Of a stretch of DNA of 64,000 bases, positions 17,728 through 34,100 are shown one piece after another. The notes beneath the pieces were generated by a model. The model searched no databases. It saw only the letters and a program-made list of their open reading frames with translations, and was not told the DNA's origin. Source of the stretch: Litomosoides sigmodontis (taxonomy: Eukaryota > Nematoda > Chromadorea > Rhabditida > Onchocercidae); NCBI GenBank assembly GCA_963070105.1, contig OY718808.1, positions 2,778,238 to 2,842,237 of the forward strand, in the 5' to 3' direction. The translations under genes and the position numbers were made by a program. Position 1 is the stretch's first letter; each line of letters starts with the position of its first letter.

Positions 17728-17774
17728 GGTGATGGTGATCGTGATGGTGATTGCTGTTGTGGAAAATATAACAT
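17586..17774 (-). CDS. Possible 5' exon of the PP1-docking gene over a trinucleotide repeat (tentative)
   Basis: On the minus strand an ATG at 17774 opens MLYFPQQQSPSRSPS, then runs of Pro and Ser encoded by TCA/TCC/CCA repeats, then SDKKIRSIFTIGIRM, ending at a GTTTCT donor in phase 0. This would join in frame to the exon at 16977 (ATT ATG GTC...). The weak points are the poor donor and the fact that all three minus frames and one plus frame stay open across this repeat (poly-His, poly-Ser/Pro, poly-Asp/Gly). Treat it as a candidate only; the gene may simply start at 16974. Confidence 0.25.
17627..17752. repeat. (GAT/GGT)n trinucleotide array
   Basis: About 125 bp of GAT, GGT and GAC triplets on the plus strand (ATC/ACC on the minus). 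Triplet periodicity keeps several frames open on both strands. Confidence 0.95.
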
Positions 17775-19547
17775 GGTTGAACGTGAAATAACTCGAACAT
17801 CGTATCGTCGTTCACCACCATATCACCCATCCTCTTCTTCCACTCAATTCACTCATTCTTTAATTACAAAGAAAAAGGAAAAGCAAAGGACGAAGTTGAT
17901 GAGATGAAGTAATAAGTGAGGGAAATTGAAGAGCAGTAATCGATTATCATTGCGAATATCTTAATGAAATTTAAATAATACAATTGTTTGAACTTTCAAA
18001 AAATTTTAAAAGTTGAAAATTAGATGAGAATTAGTAACAATTAATTTAATTAAATTAAAAATAAAAATTCAAATTAAGCTTTAATTAAATTAAACAATTA
18101 AAAAGAAACTTGTAAAAAATAATTTAAAAGTACTTTTAAACAAATGAATGAAATAAACTCCCTCTCATCGAAAAATCTCATCTCATTTTTTTTTTTTTTA
18201 TACAACAACAACAAATTAGAAAATAGTGGGCAGGAAGGAGAGAGGAAGATGATTTACATGCACAAACAACAGTAACAACATGCAGCTACCGTAATCAACA
18301 GCATACTCAACACTGTAATCAACATCCATCCTAAATGATACAATCTACGTAGCATAAGCATTACGGTACTTAAAAAAGAAATGAGTTAAAAAACTGGCGA
18401 GAAGAGAAACTATCGCGTGAAACACGACGAATCTACATAAACGAAACGCATCATCCATTACACACTATTTTGTGATAAATGACACTATGCCTCCAATATG
18501 GTGAGGATTAGAGCATGAAATTTCTTCATGCAAAAAAAAAACGAGAGAGAGAGAGAGAGAGAGAGAGGAGGAAGAGGAGAAGGAAGAGGAGGGAGAGAGA
18601 GAGAGAGGAAGAGAAGACAGAACAAGTAAATGATCAAAGATGAATATTCGAATGAAAACAACGTTATCTGTCATTCATACACATATGCTTCGAAATTTTC
18701 ACATTTTAACAAATTCATTCCCTATTTGCTAACTAAAAAATACAACTTACAACTCTGTTACAGTTATAAGTAGTAAATGCACGTTAGTATAACACCGATC
18801 AATCAAAAAAAAAAAAACGTAACAAAGAATTGATGGATGCAAACAATCTTTCTTTACTAAAATTTTATTTTTGCTTAAAAAAAATCATTAGTTATGATTA
18901 TTACAAAATGATAACTTAGGAAGTTAGCAGATAAATTACAAACTTTACAAACTGATAACAGCAAATTTGAAGTGTTTTGAAAGTTTCATCATTGATTTAA
19001 AACAATATAATATGGCAGGGTAACATTTCGATGATTACAACAGCTTACCACCATAGATAGGATTATTTGTGGTAAAAAATATCTTCTCATAAACAAACTA
19101 TAACTCAATTATTGCCTTCCTTACTTAAATTAACAAACAACACTCAATTACCATCTTTTTTTTGCTCAAAATCAATAAAATATTATATAATTAATTAATT
19201 ACATAAGGATTTGGATAAAATTTAACAACTGTTGTTTTACTGTCTAACAATGAAAACGATGGAATGAGTGAAAATGCTTCGAAAGTGTGTAAATTGACAC
19301 CCAATCATCACCATCACCACTACCATCAGGCCTACTTCACTCGACCATCACTGATAGCAAGTTATCAGCAATGATAATTCAAAAGATACTTACAAAATCC
19401 TCAACACCACTCTCTCCCATTCCCTCTTTCCCAATGGAAATTCCTATACATGTATTAAATTTTTATGTTTAAAATATCACACATTTATTTTTTGTTTTAC
19501 AAAGAATATTGTACTTTATTTTTTGTATTATTTTTGTATATTATTAT

Positions 19548-19595
<48 letters not shown>

Positions 19596-21594
19596 GATAG
19601 ATAGATATTTTATAAAATTTGATAACCTTGAAAAGAGAGAGAATAAATTATACAGTAAAGGAGAGAGTGTTTGTTTTAAACTTTCCCGTCAACCTATTTC
19701 CACTAGCACAATAATTGCTTGCAACTGTCAACAACACTCCTACTACTCACTCACACTTTTCACCGTACGATGATCATCACATCTTCCTTCTTTTTCTTTC
19801 TTTTTTTTTGTACCGTGTGGGATAGATAATTAATTTAAAAAAAAAATTTCAAAAATTGATTAATTTTAAGAACTTTCACTGTTAAACTTTCATTTTCACT
19901 TTTTTTTTCCTTTAGCCACTTCTTTTTCCTCTTTCATCTAAAATATCTTTTACACAAATTGTATGGATGCATTGAAATTTTTGATTTAACAAAAAAAATG
20001 AGAGCTTTGTAAAAAAAAAGGCACATCGAAAAGCGTTGATAAAAACATTCGATAAAAATAACACTTCCATATCGTATACCTAAATGATTAAGCATAAAAT
20101 TTAGCAAAATTTGCAAAAAAAATAATTTTCAAGTATTCCGTAAAAATGTTATGTTAAAAAAATTCACAATTACAAAATTTCAAGTGTAATATTGTTTACT
20201 GTAAAATTTTTGAAATTTTTCAAAAAAATGCGAAATTTTTAAAATTTAAGAAAAAAAAATTGCTCATAAAAAACCAAGCAAACAATAAAACTAGAGTAGT
20301 AATTACTTGTGAAGGTAGCAACATTTTCAATGTCATAGTTTTTTTTTTATGAAATTTAAATCATTGTGTAGCGAAAGAAGGAAGAAAGGATAGAAGTAAA
20401 GAATCAGTGCTTTCTTTCTTTCGTTTCATTTTTCTTGCAAAAGTTAATTACTTTTTATAACTTTGCTAAAAGTGAAATATAATTTAAAAAACAAAAGATT
20501 AAAAAAGGATAAAATTATGGATTCAATTTTTAAAATACTGCAATTGCTTGAAATCAAATTGTTTTAATTTCCATATAATACAGATGCTAGTATCTTTGAA
20601 AGCATGGATAATTTCAGCTTTTTTTTAGCAAAGTTTTTGCTATGACAAAATGCCTCGGCTTTTTTTAAGTAGCAAAATGCGCATTGCAATAAAATAAGTG
20701 TAAATAATAACACTAACACTTATTTCATGTAAATTTATTTATTAAATGAATAATTCCATTTTTTATTCATTCGTTTTTTTTTCACACCCTGACATATTAT
20801 ATTTCATTTTTGCTTTTTTTTTTTAAACATATGAAAGGCACACATATTGCAGGTATAAGTTAAAATTAGTAATAATGATGTAAGGATAATTGATAGTGAT
20901 AATTAAAACAATAATTAAACACTCATTAATCTTATCAAAATAACTAATTTTGATTTTATGTGGAATGCGATGAGTGTAAATTTTCTCTGATCAATTTCCC
21001 CACTATAGGAGCTACGGATAGTGATAGTGATAACGCGTCAATCTTATCAGTAATTGATTAATAGCAATATCACATAATGATTATCTGGAATGGGATGAGT
21101 GTCCACTTTTCTCTGATGAATTTTCCTCTTAAAATAGCAAACGTCTTCTCTCTCTCTCTCTCTTCCTCCCTCCCTCTCTCTCCACATATGCATGTATGGC
21201 TGGTAGCAATGTAATAAATTAATTTCATTAGAATGAATTGAATTGCATAAATCTTCCAACTAATAAGTCCTTATCTACGATTCGTCAATCTCAATTATGA
21301 GCAATCTATAATTGACTGTATTAGTTTCGAAGATAGAAATTACGTACAAAGAGGGAAAGAGTGAAATTTATCCAAAAAAAAAAAGTTTATTGAAATGAAA
21401 ATGAGTGAAATATTAGGGAGGTGGGGAGAGTGAGCGAGGGAAAGAGAAAGGGAGAAATTTTAAACGAGAAATTTTCCCATACTGAATTTTTTCTTCATCC
21501 GTTTCATTCGCAACTTCATGACTGGCTCGCTGGCTAATCGATGCGTAAATCTTTTTAACATCAAATATCACTGATTCAAAGCTATACCATCTGA

Positions 21595-21638
21595 AGACAC
21601 ACACACACACGCACACGCACACGCACACGCACACACAT

Positions 21639-21715
<77 letters not shown>

Positions 21716-21739
21716 ACGTACACACATACGAATACGCAC

Positions 21740-21774
<35 letters not shown>

Positions 21775-21775
21775 G
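21595..21775. repeat. Compound microsatellite (CA/CG)n-(TA)n-(GA)n
   Basis: A CACA/CGCA tract (about 21595-21650) passes directly into about 60 bp of TA, then a short unique bridge with CACACGTACACACATACG, then a GA tract (about 21739-21776). Open frames here read as Ile-Tyr or Cys-Val repeats and are not genes. Confidence 0.95.
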
Positions 21776-22360
21776 AAAACCTCAAGGACTGATCGGTTTT
21801 TGCAATCGGCTAAAGGTTGAAGATCAAAAGCGATTGTGGATTAGTTATTAGGCGAAGCATGTTGACCAGAATGAAATGCTCCAAAAGTGCACCTTCTTTC
21901 TCTCACCAAAACTCTCCCCTGTCTTTCTCCCTCTCTCTCTCTCTGTCGCTTCTGTCAATTGCATTTGCTCTTTCAAAAAAAGAACATAGTTAAAAAGCCT
22001 TCTAAATTAACAATTATTGCATATCTTGTCCACTCTTCTTTTACCTCCTATTTCATCTTCTCCTCTCTCTATCTCTCTTTTTCCGTCAATTATTTCATCG
22101 TTGTACACGAAGGGAGAAGTGGGAAAAAAAATGAATTATCTGTGAATGTAATTAAGAAAATGAAATTTGATAAATGACAATATCATATTGTAACATTTTT
22201 TTTAAAAAACAAATTTTCACAAAAAAAGATGCCAGAAGAATTCAAAAAGATATAAAGCAAAATCAGTCATGAGTCATTTACGTCAAAATTTTCATGTAAA
22301 ATAGAATGAATGATTAGATTTAATTTACAAATTGATTTCACAAATCCTATATTGTTCTGT

Positions 22361-22385
22361 TCCCTCTCTCTCTCTCCTCCTCTCC

Positions 22386-22446
<61 letters not shown>
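22361..22446. repeat. (CT)n then (TTTC)n microsatellite
   Basis: CT-rich stretch followed by about 12 TTTC units. A pure polypyrimidine strand of about 85 bp, able to form triplex (H-DNA) structures. Confidence 0.95.
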
Positions 22447-22450
<4 letters not shown>

Positions 22451-25014
22451 CGTTGCTGTACCAAACATTTCAACGATCTTCAAATTTTGGTATTAAAAAA
22501 ACTTTTTTTTTGAATATAACAAGGATTTCCCTATGAAGCTTTCGAACATAAGCCAGTCACCATACATAAATTTCTAATATTCACTCTTCAAAAGTCTTCT
22601 TCTAATGCCTCTCGAAATTAACTTATCCAAAAAAAAATTGCTAAACAAATTAGGGAAGTCTGAATAGTTTTGGAAATTTTAGTTTTATTAGGTTCAAATT
22701 CCACTAAATCGTCTTACTCAAAAATTCACTATTTAAGAATTAAGAGATTGACGTTAAGAATTTATTTAAAAAAAAAAAAGATCAACAAATGATAAATCTT
22801 AATTAGTACCAGAATTTGTTTATCTTAATTAGTACCAGAATTAGTACCAGAATTCGGGAATTTGTTTCAGAGAAGTTGTAAAAAAGCGCTAAAAAATATT
22901 ATGTAATTATCAATTTCAAAAATAAATTTTTTATTGAAAATATTTTTCGAAAATATGCCAAATTTCAACACAGTGCTGCTCTCTGCAACTCTTTAAGCAT
23001 CCTCTCTCTGCCTTTCTCTCTCGTTTTTTTTTTTTTTAAAACGATAAATCTACAAAGCACACCACTCTTTCTTCTTTCATTCGTTCTTCTAGTGCTTAAT
23101 CCAATCATCGATTGGATAGTTCGGCAACTTTTTTTGTTTACAATATTTTTATCAATAAAAAAAGTGAAAAATAGATGGTCGTAGACAATGTCAGAAAGAA
23201 AAAACAAAAAAACACAAAATTAGTTGTACGAAAAACATCCTTTTTAACTCTTATTGATTCATCCATCGTTTTTTTTCTTTTTTTTTTTTAAATTTTAAAT
23301 TAAAGCTGAAAAAGTGCACAGGATATCTATCGTATCATTTCATTTTATTTTTTAGCGAATCGAAATTTCGAAATCACTATTTGTGTGTGTGTGTGTGTGT
23401 GTGTTCATGTTCTCGATGGTAACAATTCAAATAATTTTAGTAAATCAATTTTTTTTTCGGAATTATCAAATGCTTGAAAATCAGTTTTCATATTTATTTT
23501 CCTCTTATCATCATTCTTTTTCTTCTTCCCTATCTATCTTCTTTTTTTTAAAAAATAAAACATTTATTGATTAAGAGTTTTTTTTTCTTTTTTGAAAAAA
23601 GGAGTAATGTTTGTAGGATGTTTTAGAAGAAAACATTTAGTTGTAAGTAGACTTACACAGACAAATGCTACAGATGGATTTCTAAGATAAAAATCATTTT
23701 GAAAATAAAATAGGTAAGAGGTAGAGGGAAACGAAGGCTGCACTGGACAGTAACTAACAATCACAGACGACATCTGTTAGCAATTGAATTTCTTTTTCAG
23801 TTCAAATTTTACCGTAATTCCTTCCTACCATTATTTTTCTCCGATCTCATTAATTCTCAAAAATCAATGTGATAAATGTTTTGCAATTACTTTCCATCTT
23901 TTTCATTTTTCTCTCTCCTTTTCTTCTTTTCTCATCATCATCATCATCATCGTCGTTGTCACCGCCGTACGACGAGAACAGTGACTGATATTTCAAATTT
24001 CAAAATTTCTTTTCCTCATTGAGTGATAGAATTAAGAATGACTTTCAAACAATTACCGTTCTAAATCTTTTGTCATACAGAATACTTTAGAAAGACTCTT
24101 CGAAATAGTCATCAGAAGTGGTCATGCGTAAATTTTCCCTTCATAATTACATAATTAACTAAAAAATTTGTGATTGGAAAAAAAAAACGATAACAACAAA
24201 ATTCTTTTCGTTTTCAAAAATGATTGTTTTGGAAAGAGAGGGAGAGAGAGCGAGAGAGAGGAAGAGAGAAAAAAATAAGGTCACAAATGAATACTATCAA
24301 GGTTAGTAACAAAGAACGAGAAAAATATATTATGGATGAATGATTTCGCAGTTATTAATAATCGTTGTTAATAATTTATTAATAGTTGCAAGTATTAGTT
24401 AAAATGCGGTAAGTTATGAATTTAAAAAAACAAATGACAATGAAATCTTTCCTTGCTAGGACACTGCTTATCATCGATCATATTGTATGGCAGCATACCT
24501 AATGTTGAAATTTTGCATCAGTTCAAAATGAGCATTTCGAATCTTTTAACAGATTAAATTATCAATTCGGATCTTTTGCAAATTAAACTGATCAAATTAA
24601 ATTATCAGTCGAGATTTTTTAACAGATCAAACTAATGGAGATGTCAGTCCGGAGCTCTTACAGATCAACCATCTGTGCCATATGCATACTTCAGCTTAGC
24701 TTAAAAGCTTAGCTTTGAGCAAGCAGAGAAGTAATGGAAGGAAATTGAATGGGAAAAATTTATTAATAATACACAAAGAGAGAATATTTTTCGTTTTTTT
24801 TTTTTTGGTTGAATGAAAGGAAGAAAATGAAATTTGGTCGATGGTTGCCACTAAGGACGATAGGAGTGGGTGTAGGATTGGAGGAAATAATAAATCATCC
24901 ATAATGTATTTATTTATTCAACGACCTTGAATGCATTCATCGATTGATCAAAACCGGTAGGTCAGGGATAATTTGTGGAACAATAATAGCACAAAGCGAA
25001 AATGAATGTTATTT

Positions 25015-25045
<31 letters not shown>

Positions 25046-26218
25046 GAAAAAAGTGGCACAATTTTTAGGTTAAATGAATTTCATTTAAGTTAATCTCATT
25101 TAAATCTAAATGAAACATGCAACACTTCACGATAGTCTTCAATTCATTTCAAAACGCAAACACTTCTGCAAGAAAAGGAATAAAAATTTTAAAGTAAAAT
25201 TTTTGAAATAAAAAAATTCAGAAAATGAAACTAAGTGTAATCAATTTCAAAACTAAAAGGACAAAGTTAAACTTTGACAATTTAAATAATATTGTGGATA
25301 ATTTTATGGCGGAAATGCTATCATTAAAGGAACTGATAAATGTGAATTGTTAGCTATAAATAATAGTGTTTCATGTAAGCATTAAAACATTAATATTGAA
25401 AAAAAAACCAAAACAAACAAAAATCCACGTAAGAAGTAGAGATTGACAGAGATCGATACATTCATTTTATATCGAATTATTCATCTCTTATGCGATATTG
25501 ATAGAAGTGTGTACGCTCTGTACACGCACGCACATACACGCACACGCACGATAAGCGTTATCAGAATTGATATGATATAAAATGAGTTCACATCTAAATA
25601 GAGAAATTTGATTTAGATTTATAATAATAATTAAGAATGCAAGCAAGTTTATGTCAAAAACATGCTAGGTGTGTGGAAGGATGAAGAAAAAGCCTGCTAT
25701 TCTCTTTCAGAGTACCATGCGTCGTCACGTTGAGAAGTTATCAAGATGGAAAAATTAAAGTGATGCATTTGACGAACGTCTTCAAGCTAATATCAGGTTT
25801 AACTGCTGCGTCGAAGAAGTATTACAAATATATTTTAGTGATGCTATAGAGCTGCAGCATCTGATATTTATTTCAGCAGGATAATTAACGCTGGGTGTTT
25901 GTAGAGCTTGGTGCTCAGCCAGTTTCAGTTAATGTTAGAAGTTAACGGCTGGTTGCTCAACGAGGGTGGTGGTGTGGTCGACTAGTGTTAATCGGTGTTG
26001 AATTACGTGTTTTAGGGATAAATGTATACGGTGTTGTACATTTAATACACCTAATTCCTTTGTCATTAGGTCTTTTACTACATGATGTGGTCATAACATT
26101 ATTACGACGGGTATAGGTTTTTGGAAAAAATGTTAAATTTTTTGCAGATAACTGTATAACAATAGATAAGTGATCGTACTCAAGTCTGTTTTTTCAACAA
26201 CTGTAATATATCACAGTT

Positions 26219-29455
<3,237 letters not shown>

Positions 29456-31150
29456 GTCGAAACATGGCGCCTATCAGCAAATCTCTTTATCTCCCTTTTT
29501 TTCGGTTTCATTTTTTCCCGCAATTTGTTTTCCCCAATTCCGTAATTTTTTATGGAGACGTTTCTATGGAGACCACGCTGAGTATTTTTCAGACAAGATT
29601 TGTTGGTGTGAATATTACTACAAAAATTTTATTATTTGACTATCTATACAGATTATTTGTTTGTTCGTGAATAACTTAGGATTCGTATTCCAGCTGCTTG
29701 ATAGCTTCAACAAATTTTAGTAAGTCAAAAGTTGCGAAATCAGAGAAAGAAAGCTAAGTAAATGCTTTTTTTATTAATGAAAAATAAAGTTAAAACTTCG
29801 GAAACATTGGTATAAACGATAGACCAGTGATGTCATAAAAACAGATGTGATTTTGTGCTTCGTTTTTTTTACCAGCTAATTATTCGTACCTCTTCTGTTG
29901 TAGTGCGTGATTTCTTACACTGTGTCAGCGTAACATATCGTTCAGTTAAGTTTAATGTAGAAGGCGAAATAGATGTAAAATCTGAAGATGGAGGATTTTG
30001 AATTATTTTGAAATCTGTACTTTTGTAAGAACAATAGACCAAAACTGTGCCGAATTTTATAAATATTTCCTTGGACAAAAGGGTTTTGGAAAAAATGGTT
30101 CATGTCAGATTAGTAACGACTTCAGTTAGTTGTGCGAAGTTCTTTGCTTGTTAAACTGAAAGGAAGGAGTATCTCGTTTCTTCGTCTTCCATTTTGTATT
30201 TGGAGGGTTCTCAACATTTGGATCGCTTCAAACGCTACTTCATTTTCTGGCACATTTGTGCCTGAGGCGAAGCCGTGTCATACTTTTCGGTGGAGTATTG
30301 TCTAGATGTTGACTTGATGTGCTTTCTTCATTTTGTTAGGAAAGGCATAAGGTCTAATTCTATGGTTCATTTTTTTATATTTATCAGATTTGGAAACTTC
30401 ACTTTAAAAGCTAGTTTAATTTGTTAACCTGAAGGAGATTGTAAACCGTTAAACAATCATTGTTTTTCATAATCAAAATTCACAGCAATTTTTATAAATT
30501 TCATAGACTCGCGTACCTATTCATGTACATCTGCCTTGTTGAGCGTTTAGGAAGAGGTACTGTGATTGGCGAATTACCGGCCTTGTTTCTTGCTGAAATT
30601 TTCTAATGGTTTTGTGTCGATTGCAAACTCAATTCTCTTTTATATTTTAATACTGGAAGAAGAGATTTTGTCGTCAAGCGATCGACAAACTATTTATGGA
30701 ATGCATATGATTCAATATTGTAAGTGATGTTGCAGTAAATAATAAAATGAGACATTTGTGGTAACCTTAAGTGTTATTACTCTAGTTATGTTTTAATATA
30801 CATTAAAAGGGATATGAACAGCAAATATTAGCGAGTACTGTTCGTATGACTTGACATTCAAATGCTTATTTTTGATCACATAAATCGCAAAAACACTTGA
30901 CGTTTGAGATATTTCGATAGAAACTGGAGCTTAAATTCCTTCTGTGTTATTTCTTATTTGTTCAGGTAATCGACTGAAAAGATAAACTATTAGGAAAAAA
31001 AAGAGTCTCAACAACAGTCTATTGTTATTACAAATTCTATTTTTTGAGTGGGTGGAAGAATTAAATCTCTCTGCACCCGGCCTTCTATTTGACGCTTTAC
31101 GAATAAACAGTTATCTAGAAAGGAGAATTTGAATATTTACGTTAAACATA
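29456..31150. other. Region between gsp-1 and the SLC46-like gene (converging)
   Basis: Holds the 3' UTRs of two converging genes. Up to about 30.9 kb the sequence has few long A/T runs, like the gsp-1 introns; after that it returns to the AT-rich texture. Short open frames have no recognisable motif and no good splice sites. I see no gene here. Confidence 0.55.
29783..29788 (+). terminator. Candidate polyadenylation signal AATAAA for gsp-1
   Basis: AATAAA about 330 bp after the gsp-1 stop codon. A second AATAAA-like site (aataataaaatg) lies near 30740. Which one is used cannot be told from sequence. Confidence 0.35.
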
Positions 31151-34100
31151 CTAAATAATAATTGCTGGAATTAACATTGCAGCAGAAAGGAAGTAAAATG
31201 ATAATTGAGGCATGAAATCGAGCGATAGTGGGAAAAGTGTATGAAATACTATGGCAGCCAACAAGTTGCTCAATGCTTCTGCTATTCCAAACAACGTAAA
31301 CATTGAACCTAAATTTAGAGCTAAGTGAATAATTTTTAAGCTTACAAAAAATTGAAAATTTTACAATCGCAATATCTAGTTTTTTATTTGCATATATTTT
31401 TAAAAAACTATGTGAAGTAACTTTTTTTCTTATTTCAAACTAAAGTATAATTTTTAAGCTGAGCACCTTAAACTCATATTGCAATTTTATTTACAAAATA
31501 ATTATCGAAACAACTTATAGAAATTTAATTAACATGTGACTTGTTTCATTGTTTGTTGTTTAGACAGAATTTTTAAATATATATATATATATATGCAGTT
31601 AATTTAAGTGCGGCAATCATCAAATACTGAATTGAAGAAAAAAGAACCATGATTTTTAACTGGTACAATGCTAGCTGAGAGTGCTCTCATGCCAGAAGGA
31701 GCAAAACGTGTGAATGAATCTAAGAGTATCACTGAAAAAGAAAGCGGTGTAAGATTTTTTTGCAAATTTAATTTAAACGCTAATGAAATGTCACTCGAAA
31801 ATCATGCTTCGAAAAACTGATAATATATATGTATGTATATGCACATATATCGAAACTTGGCTTAATAAATTCCTCATTGTAAAATCTATCTAGTCTAGCT
31901 AGGATTCTTTTCCAGGCCTATCGATAAAATCGTATTCGCTAAAAATTTCGCAATTCACAATTGAAAAATTGAATGAAATTATCTAACATAAGAATGTAGA
32001 TGGTGTAGTCCATGCAACAGCAAGCCACAATCTACCTAACGCTCTTGAAACTAGTCCAATAAGAGTTAGTGTTCGATCGGTGAAGTGATGCTTTCGTAGC
32101 AGCGGATAAATAAGCAACACCTAAAAAAATTAATGCATAGAGTGCAAAAAAGAAAAAAAAATTAAATGTGAAATTGAAATAGTGAATGAGAGCTAGTAAA
32201 ATTGATATTCAATTGAAGAAAGTTTTTTTTTTGGTTCGTTAATTTAACTTTTTTTTTGCTCATAAAATTAGAAGGTCGTGGAATTTCAAAAAATAGTGTG
32301 ACATTTAACGTTGAGAGTCCTTGTGTGGGTCCTTTAAGAAATCCATACAATGTAGCATCCCAACCAAAACGAAATTTCAAATAATAGAATGAAATGTGAG
32401 CTGAACCTGAAAAAAATAAAGATGCAATTAATAAGTGTTGAATAGAATTACATCAAAAAATTTCATTTTTTTTTCAAAAGTTTCACTTCAATTTTTTTTC
32501 GCGTTCTTCTTTTTTTTTTAACTTTTCATCATTGCGAGATAGCAAAAAGGTTGACGTAGTAAGAGAATGTGCACAAACATAAAATAAATTAATCTCCACG
32601 CCGTAAAACGTGAACGTAAACACGCAAGTGGGTTTACGTGAAGTGGAAACTGTTATGAATGGAGCAACCTTATTTTCAAAAGATTCACCTATGAATGTGA
32701 AAAATGAAATAGCAAATGCTATAATCAGCGCGATGAATGCACCAATTCGTTTCTGTTGCAATAAAAATTTCTGCAAATATTTTTCACTGTTCTTTTTCCT
32801 TTCTTTCAAAAGTCTCAGTGATAACAAAAAAAAAAAGAAAGGAAGAAAAATTAGTGCTTAGCAAAATTGAGTCATTAATTGCATTAATTAAAATTATGCA
32901 ATAAAAAAAATTATAAAAATTATGTGGCTAATTTCAATCAACTCTCTTCATTACTTTTGTCCTTTGCTACCAAAATTTTTAATCTGAAAATAATTGTAGT
33001 TGTAATAAGTGGTAATAAATAATGATAACAATATGTTAATATATTATAATATAATTGTAATTTGTACATATCTAACCTGATCATTATAGTACACCTCATA
33101 ATACCTCACATCTTCATCAGTACACGTGTAAGCAGAAATGAAAATTATTTTTTGTCACGTACGTTTCAAAAAAAAAAAAAAGAAACAATGAAAATCACTT
33201 ACGACAAAATCACATCCAAACATATCTTTTCTGTACGTCGTTCCTCCTACGCTATTACTGTTATTTAGAGATGGAAGAAAAAATACTGTCACAAAGCAAA
33301 TGATATATAAAACAAGAAATCCTGTGAACAAACCAACGAATCCCCAAAGTTTCAACAAAAATGAACATAAATAACCAATTGTACCTGCAAGAAATTTTAG
33401 ATTGGAGATTAAAATTAAAATTTTAAAATGATAAATTGCACACCTCCAAAACCAATGACACCTTCCAGCACTGCAATAACTACCGATCGACACTTTGGCG
33501 GATAGCTGTGCACCGAATCAGTGGCGTATGCAAAAAATGCCGAAAAAATCGCCATATAACCACCAAACAATGAAAACAGTGCTTCACTTCCAACTAACCA
33601 ATACACTGAAAGCTGAAATAAATTAAATTATTAAATAATATGAAATAGTTTAAAGAAATTTTTTTTGATAGTTAAAATTGATAGGTTTAATAAATTGGCA
33701 AAAAAACTGTTTGACAACTAAAGTTAAAGTTAATTAACAACAATTGCTGCCTTAAAAGATTGTAAAATGTTGTTTTACAAAAAAAATAAAGATAAAAAAC
33801 AAAAATAAAAAAAATTTCATTGAAAAAAAAACAAATGATAAATGGAAAAAAAATTAGTTAGAATAAATTGTCGCTTGAAATATTGCAATTTTCTTTTTTT
33901 CCTTTTTTTTTTTTAAAAAGTCACTTACTTCCATAAAGTATGACTGGACAACCAGTGAAACGCCCTCAAGCACAAGTCCGGTAAATGGTATTAGCAATGC
34001 TAATTTTCGAGATTTCGTATCACCAAGTCGTCCAATCATTGCAGATGTGAAAATTCCAATTGAGCAAATTGCAATGCTACTAAAATTTTTTTCCTTCCCT

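Larger units (their letters stand above)
17908..26218. other. 8.3 kb repeat-rich region without a supported gene
   Basis: No exon with both protein-like sequence and good splice sites was seen on either strand. Contents: GA/GGA tract 18542-18606; CT then TA then GATA tract about 19550-19605; CT tract about 21149-21181; compound CA/CG/TA/GA tract 21595-21775; CT then TTTC tract about 22361-22446; GT tract about 23382-23403; CATCATCAT near 23934-23951; GA tracts near 24234-24270 and 25016-25047; CACG-rich tract near 25520-25550. From about 25650 on, the texture changes to less homopolymer-rich sequence leading into gsp-1, so the last ~570 bp are likely its promoter/5' region. Confidence 0.55.

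Noticed and set aside
17573..17907. Poly-His (minus) and poly-Asp/Gly (plus) frames
   Set aside because: Trinucleotide repeat readings. The His frame would create a stop when joined to the next exon, and the plus frame has no partner exon. Only the Ser/Pro frame is kept, as tentative.
21413..21785. Ile-Tyr/Cys-Val repeat frames
   Set aside because: Compound microsatellite translated; not coding.
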